From contig JAKOGH010000181.1 in assembly GCA_024811115.1 (NCBI GenBank), forward strand, positions 1-12,940: DNA of 12,940 nucleotides, given 5' to 3'. How positions within the stretch are numbered: position 1 is the first letter of the stretch; the number at the start of each line of letters is the position of its first letter. Of the stretch, positions 9,980 through 12,940 are shown one piece after another. This stretch comes from Terana coerulea. Taxonomy: Eukaryota > Basidiomycota > Agaricomycetes > Polyporales > Phanerochaetaceae. The notes beneath the pieces were generated by a model, which did no database searches, was not told the origin of the DNA, and saw only the letters and a list, made by a program, of their open reading frames with translations. Position numbers and translations under genes: made by a program.

Positions 9980-10586
9980 GGTTCAGTTCAGTTCAGTTCG
10001 GGTCCATTTTGTCCGAACCAGAACCAGAACCAAGTGTTTAGCAGCCGAACCTGAACTGAACTGAACTGAACCAGTATGAACTGGTTCAGTTGGTTCAGTT
10101 CAGGGTTCGAACTGGTTCGAACCATTGAACCATGTATATATCAGCTTTACTCTGTCAAATCAGTATAATTGCAATGGTAGATTATAATAGAGTTATATAT
10201 TGACATCTAGAAGAGTTTGTATAGTGCAAAAGCCTTACATTATGATGTTTTGAAGCTCAGTGTCTGATAGAGGCTGCCAGTTGCCTTTTTGGCAGCTATT
10301 GATGACATCATATATACACCAAAACATAAGCAGAGTGACATTTGATGCTCAGTTTACAAGCACAACAATGAAAAAATAGTTTAGACATGCTATAGTAAGT
10401 AAGTTCATGTACTTTTCTCTATGACTCCCAGTGCAAATACACTACATAACATATACATGGTTCATGGTTCGAACTGGTTCGAACTTGGTTCAGAGCGTGA
10501 CAGCCATGCCCCGAACCAAGAACCGAACCAAGTTATCTAGAGGCCGAACCAGAACCGAACCAAACTGAACCACATGGTTCGGTTCC
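9980..10586. mobile_element. Fold-back (MITE-like) element with GGTTC/GAACC-rich inverted arms
   Basis: Left arm 9980-10140 and right arm 10451-10586 flank an AT-rich core of about 310 bp with no ORF. Both arms are built from GGTTC, AGTTC and GAACC words. The inner ends of the arms are clear inverted copies: the left end reads GAACCATGTATATA and the right reads ATATACATGGTTC, and the match extends outward over about 37 bp with few mismatches. The left arm also folds on itself (9980-10001 against 10045-10072). No target-site duplication is obvious. A non-autonomous fold-back transposon or an expanded palindromic satellite would both explain this. Confidence 0.6.
10267..10302. repeat. Short inverted repeat inside the fold-back core
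   Basis: GCTGCCA and TGGCAGC flank a pyrimidine-rich loop containing TTGCCTTTTT, giving a 7-bp stem within the AT-rich core. Significance is uncertain. Confidence 0.4.
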
Positions 10587-10589
10587 ATC

Positions 10590-11085
10590 TGGAAAAACCC
10601 CTCTTCTAATTCATACCTTATGCTTCTTTTCCAGTGCTAAGTCACTTATAGTGCCCTTTTTCACACTTTGCCCAAATGCTTCACTAAAATATAGATCATT
10701 TAGCTAATCTACCCCTATTAGTTGGCTAACCAGTTTTTGCCTTTCAACATTCTAATCTGCTATTTACTCACAGCTTTTTATCAACTAATTCACTTTTTAT
10801 CACTTACTAATGCCTTAGTGCATACTTTTATTAGCTTATCAACTAAGCTTCTTTTTACCTAATTTGTCACTATTCTATATTTTATCAATAGCTTATGATT
10901 ATATTCTTACCTACTTGGATGTTATTTGTGCCTCATTTATTACATTATTTAGAGCTTATCCAACATATCTTGCTATTGCTCTTATTTATTACTTAGATCC
11001 TTATTATCATATTACTTAGAGCTAATTTGGTTCTATTTTGTACTTTTGAGCTAATTAGCAAACTTGCATACTTATTGAAAGCCAA
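10590..11085. repeat. AT-rich, G-poor low-complexity tract
   Basis: About 500 bp of TTA/CTTA/AGCTTAT-type words on the plus strand, in which C clearly outnumbers G (in 10621-10680, 17 C against 8 G by count). Degenerate repeats of TTTTATCAACTAA-like words recur between about 10770 and 10890. There is no open reading frame of note. The strand asymmetry does not match plain repeat-induced point mutation, which acts on both strands. Confidence 0.5.
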
Positions 11086-11142
11086 CCGCAGGTTAATAAT
11101 ACTCAGGCATGCGATAAGAGAACAGGAATGAACTATGTTCTT

Positions 11143-11234
11143 TGTTATAGTAGTGTAAGTCTAATGATACATATAAGCACTGTAGAATAATAACATACCT
11201 TCATCATAGTGGTGTAAGTCTGAGGACCACAACA
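11143..11234. repeat. TG...CA-bounded segment with internal direct repeats
   Basis: A 92-bp stretch begins TGTTATAG and ends CCACAACA, so its ends are short inverted TGTT/AACA. It contains two 16-bp direct repeats differing at one base (11147-11162 and 11206-11221, ATAGT(A/G)GTGTAAGTCT) and a TATAAG word between them. It could be a very small LTR-like remnant or part of a SINE tail. No flanking duplication was seen. Confidence 0.3.
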
Positions 11235-11236
11235 AA

Positions 11237-11264
11237 GGGAGACTGTCTTTCAAGACAGAATCCC
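11237..11264. repeat. Hairpin-forming inverted repeat
   Basis: CTGTCT and AGACAG pair around TTCA (11243-11258). The stem is extended outward by GGGA/TCCC after a small internal loop. It lies downstream of the tRNA-like sequence on the minus strand. Confidence 0.55.
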
Positions 11265-11281
11265 AAAAAGGAAAAGGCACT

Positions 11282-11304
11282 TGTAACCCTGCACCAGGGT
11301 TACA
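11282..11304. repeat. Perfect 9-bp hairpin
   Basis: TGTAACCCT and AGGGTTACA flank the five-base loop GCACC. It is in the same presumed element as the hairpin at 11237-11264. Confidence 0.6.
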
Positions 11305-11537
11305 TTTACACTATTATACTTTTAGAGTTAATGCAGCCATTACCCTATATTCTAACCCAGTTAGCATATAAATGCATAATGGACTCCTTATTAGCTTATT
11401 TCTGGAAATATACAAAGCTTTCAGAATGTTCTCAAAAGCACTAATTTTAAAGAGTGACGGCTTTGAAAAAGAGCAGACCAGCATACTAAGTGTGTTTTTG
11501 AACACAGGTCGAGGCTTGGTATGGATTTGTAGCCAAT

Positions 11538-11541
11538 AAAA
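11538..11541 (-). terminator. Pol III T4 terminator after the tRNA-like sequence
   Basis: The minus strand reads TTTT three bases past the discriminator position of the tRNA-like unit, which is the usual place for RNA polymerase III termination. If used, it would yield a short transcript and argue against a longer SINE transcript. Confidence 0.4.
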
Positions 11542-11544
11542 GTA

Positions 11545-11619
11545 TGCCCATGCGGGGACTCGAACCCAGAGTCGCCTGGTTATAATCTTGTGCAGAGTTA
11601 ACAGCTGCGCCATAGCGGC
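11545..11619 (-). other. tRNA-like sequence with Pol III boxes A and B (degenerate tRNA or SINE head)
   Basis: Box A (TGGCGCAGCTG, 11612-11602) and box B (GGTTCGAGTCC, 11566-11556) match the internal RNA polymerase III promoter consensus exactly. The tRNA-like length is 75 nt, and a TTTT terminator (11541-11538) follows after three bases. The T arm pairs at four of five positions, but the acceptor stem pairs at only about four of seven and no five-base-pair anticodon stem can be drawn. I therefore do not assign an anticodon or call it a working tRNA. A tRNA-derived SINE head or a tRNA relic fits best. Confidence 0.55.
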
Positions 11620-11639
11620 TTAGGCACAAGCGTATTGGA

Positions 11640-11878
11640 CAAGTATTCATAGTGGTCAGCACTTTGAAGCGCCTTCACGCCCTAGCGTTGTCCGAGTCGT
11701 TCATCTCCCTTCGTCCCCTATCACTAACCGACGCGTCGCCAGCGTCGCGACCCCTACCGCGACTCTAGGATCCCAAAAGCGCCACGCGAGACCGGAGGAA
11801 ATGAAGGAAAGCCTGAAGGGGGCTCGCCTGAGACCAGGTATGTGCCCCACTCGTCGCGTCCACCACTAATACACTGCA
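11640..11878. other. GC-rich transition region without a gene
   Basis: Composition jumps from AT-rich to GC-rich at about 11640-11670. No ORF with family features is present. It separates the tRNA-like sequence from the tandem array. Confidence 0.4.
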
Positions 11879-11932
11879 CCATCCACAGCCGTGCTTGCAC
11901 GGCCTGTGGATGGTATTTCACGACTAGGTCTC
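11829..11932. repeat. Nested inverted repeats around a strong hairpin
   Basis: At 11879-11913, CCATCCACAG then CCGTGC pair with GCACGG then CTGTGGATGG. This makes a 16-bp stem with one bulged C and almost no loop. Outer arms TGAGACC (11829-11835) and GGTCTCA (11926-11932) also pair, giving a larger cruciform-prone structure immediately before the tandem array. Confidence 0.7.
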
Positions 11933-11961
11933 ACCCATGGACACCGCGCGCGAACGCCCGC

Positions 11962-12790
11962 GTAGGCAAGCATAACGCAGCAGGCCCAAGACTGGCCGAC
12001 GCGCGCAGGGCGACGCGGGGAGCGTGCCGCCGACGCAAGAGGCTGCTACGCACCATGCCAAGGGTCGGGACAGCGACCTCAGCACCCACGGTACTGACGC
12101 ACACACAACACGCCGACGGCGGCGCGCGAGAAGTGGCGAAGCACGGCGCGCGCAAACCGACGCAGGCGAACGCGCCGCCGACGTAAGGGACCGGTGCACA
12201 ACAGGAAGGGCCAGGCAGCGACATACAAGCACGACGCCGACCAATGCAGCCCGCGCACAACGCCAACGCCGGCGCGCGGGACGTGGTGAAGCACAGCACA
12301 CGCAGGCCGACGTAGGCGAGCGCGCCGCCGTTACAAAGGGCCGACGTACGACGCGAGGGACCAGCGCAACAAGCTACACAGGCGCGACGCCGAGAACGCA
12401 GCACGCGCATAACACCAACACCGGCGCGCGGGACGTGGCGAAGCACGACGCGCAGACCGACGCAGGCGAGCGCGACGCCGACGCACAAGAAACCGGCGTG
12501 TACAGCACGACGCGCAAGATACGCAGGGCGGGACAACGGCGCACGCACGTACGGTGCCGACGGACGCGCACCACGCCAACGCCGGCGCGCAGGACGTGGC
12601 AAAGCACCACGCGCAGGCCGACGCAGGCGAGCGTGCCGCCGTTACAAAGGGCCGATGCACGACGTGAGGGACCAGGGTAGCAAGCTACCCCAGCACGACG
12701 CCAACGAGCGCACGCGCACCGCGCAGGACGTGGCGAAGCACGACGCGTGCAGACCGACGCTGACAAGTGCGCCCTGTCAGAAGGGGCTGG
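11962..12790. repeat. Degenerate GC-rich tandem array (about 134-171 bp units)
   Basis: The landmark GTGGCGAAGCACGACGCGCA-like word recurs at about 11962, 12133, 12283, 12435, 12596 and 12730, giving spacings of 171, 150, 152, 161 and 134 bp. Each is followed by an ACCGACGCAGGCGAGCG-like segment and, in most units, a GCCGCCG(T/A) word then AAGGG(C/A)CG. Units are diverged by substitutions and indels. Long open frames on both strands come from the scarcity of stop codons in this composition. They translate into Arg/Ala/Thr-rich low-complexity sequence, so I do not call them genes. Confidence 0.75.
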
Positions 12791-12841
12791 TGCACGACAC
12801 GAGGGCCAGGGTAGTGGTGTGTAAGTATGTTACTGACAGAT

Positions 12842-12929
12842 ACAACACACAGGTGGGCATGGCGCAGTGCAGGTGAGTATGGTGCATGGTGCATGGGCTT
12901 ACCTGCACAGTACAAGTAGTTTGTTGTGT
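12842..12929. repeat. Nested inverted repeats at the right end
   Basis: The inner arms are GTGCAGGTGAG (12867-12877) and CTTACCTGCAC (12898-12908), pairing at 10 of 11 positions around a duplicated GGTGCAT. The outer arms are ACAACACA (12842-12849) and TGTTGTGT (12922-12929). This may be the end of a further element cut off by the window. Confidence 0.5.
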
Positions 12930-12940
12930 TAGTAGCTTAG

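Noticed and set aside
9980..10586. A CRISPR array or simple microsatellite reading of the GGTTC repeats.
   Set aside because: Spacing is irregular, the repeats occur in both orientations as inverted arms, and the genome is eukaryotic.
11842..12915. Several long open frames on both strands (up to 223 aa).
   Set aside because: They are caused by stop-codon-poor GC-rich tandem repeats and give low-complexity Arg/Ala/Thr translations on both strands.
12780..12940. Telomere at the right end.
   Set aside because: No TTAGGG-type repeats are present.

Overview
The window reads as nuclear DNA of a filamentous basidiomycete, most likely a wood-decay Agaricomycete. The reasons are short introns of 49-74 nt with GT(R)NGY donors and CAG/TAG acceptors, a secreted CE15 glucuronoyl esterase, a fungal-type BTB/POZ protein, and a fungal wax-synthase-like membrane acyltransferase. 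Assigning it to a particular order would be a guess.

Layout. The left 60% carries four recognisable genes, all on the minus strand. From right to left in window coordinates they are a wax-synthase/MBOAT-like acyltransferase (7861-6318, four exons, intact), a tandem-BTB protein (6017-4684, one exon with an apparent 1-nt deletion), a small single-pass membrane protein (3694-3043, two exons) and a glucuronoyl methylesterase (1644-331, three exons with four apparent 1-nt deletions). Between them lie gene-poor stretches (1712-3042, 3695-4683 and most of 7862-9979) with only short ORFs that do not look like a known family.

The right 40% is repeat-derived. An AT-rich block (about 9360-11640) contains a fold-back element whose long imperfect inverted arms are built from GGTTC/GAACC words (9980-10586), then a G-poor low-complexity tract, then hairpins and a tRNA-like sequence with RNA polymerase III boxes A and B on the minus strand (11545-11619). 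Composition then switches to very GC-rich DNA, with a stable hairpin (11879-11913), a degenerate tandem array of about 134-171 bp units (11962 to about 12790), and nested inverted repeats at the right end.

The four genes do not form an evident pathway or cluster. The esterase would act outside the cell on lignin-xylan ester bonds, the acyltransferase in an internal membrane, and the BTB protein as a protein-interaction adaptor. The most consequential observation is that all five reading-frame breaks are single missing bases in or beside short homopolymer runs. This looks more like systematic base-call or assembly error than gene decay, although decay of the esterase cannot be excluded from sequence alone. 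I found no convincing previously undescribed multi-gene system.
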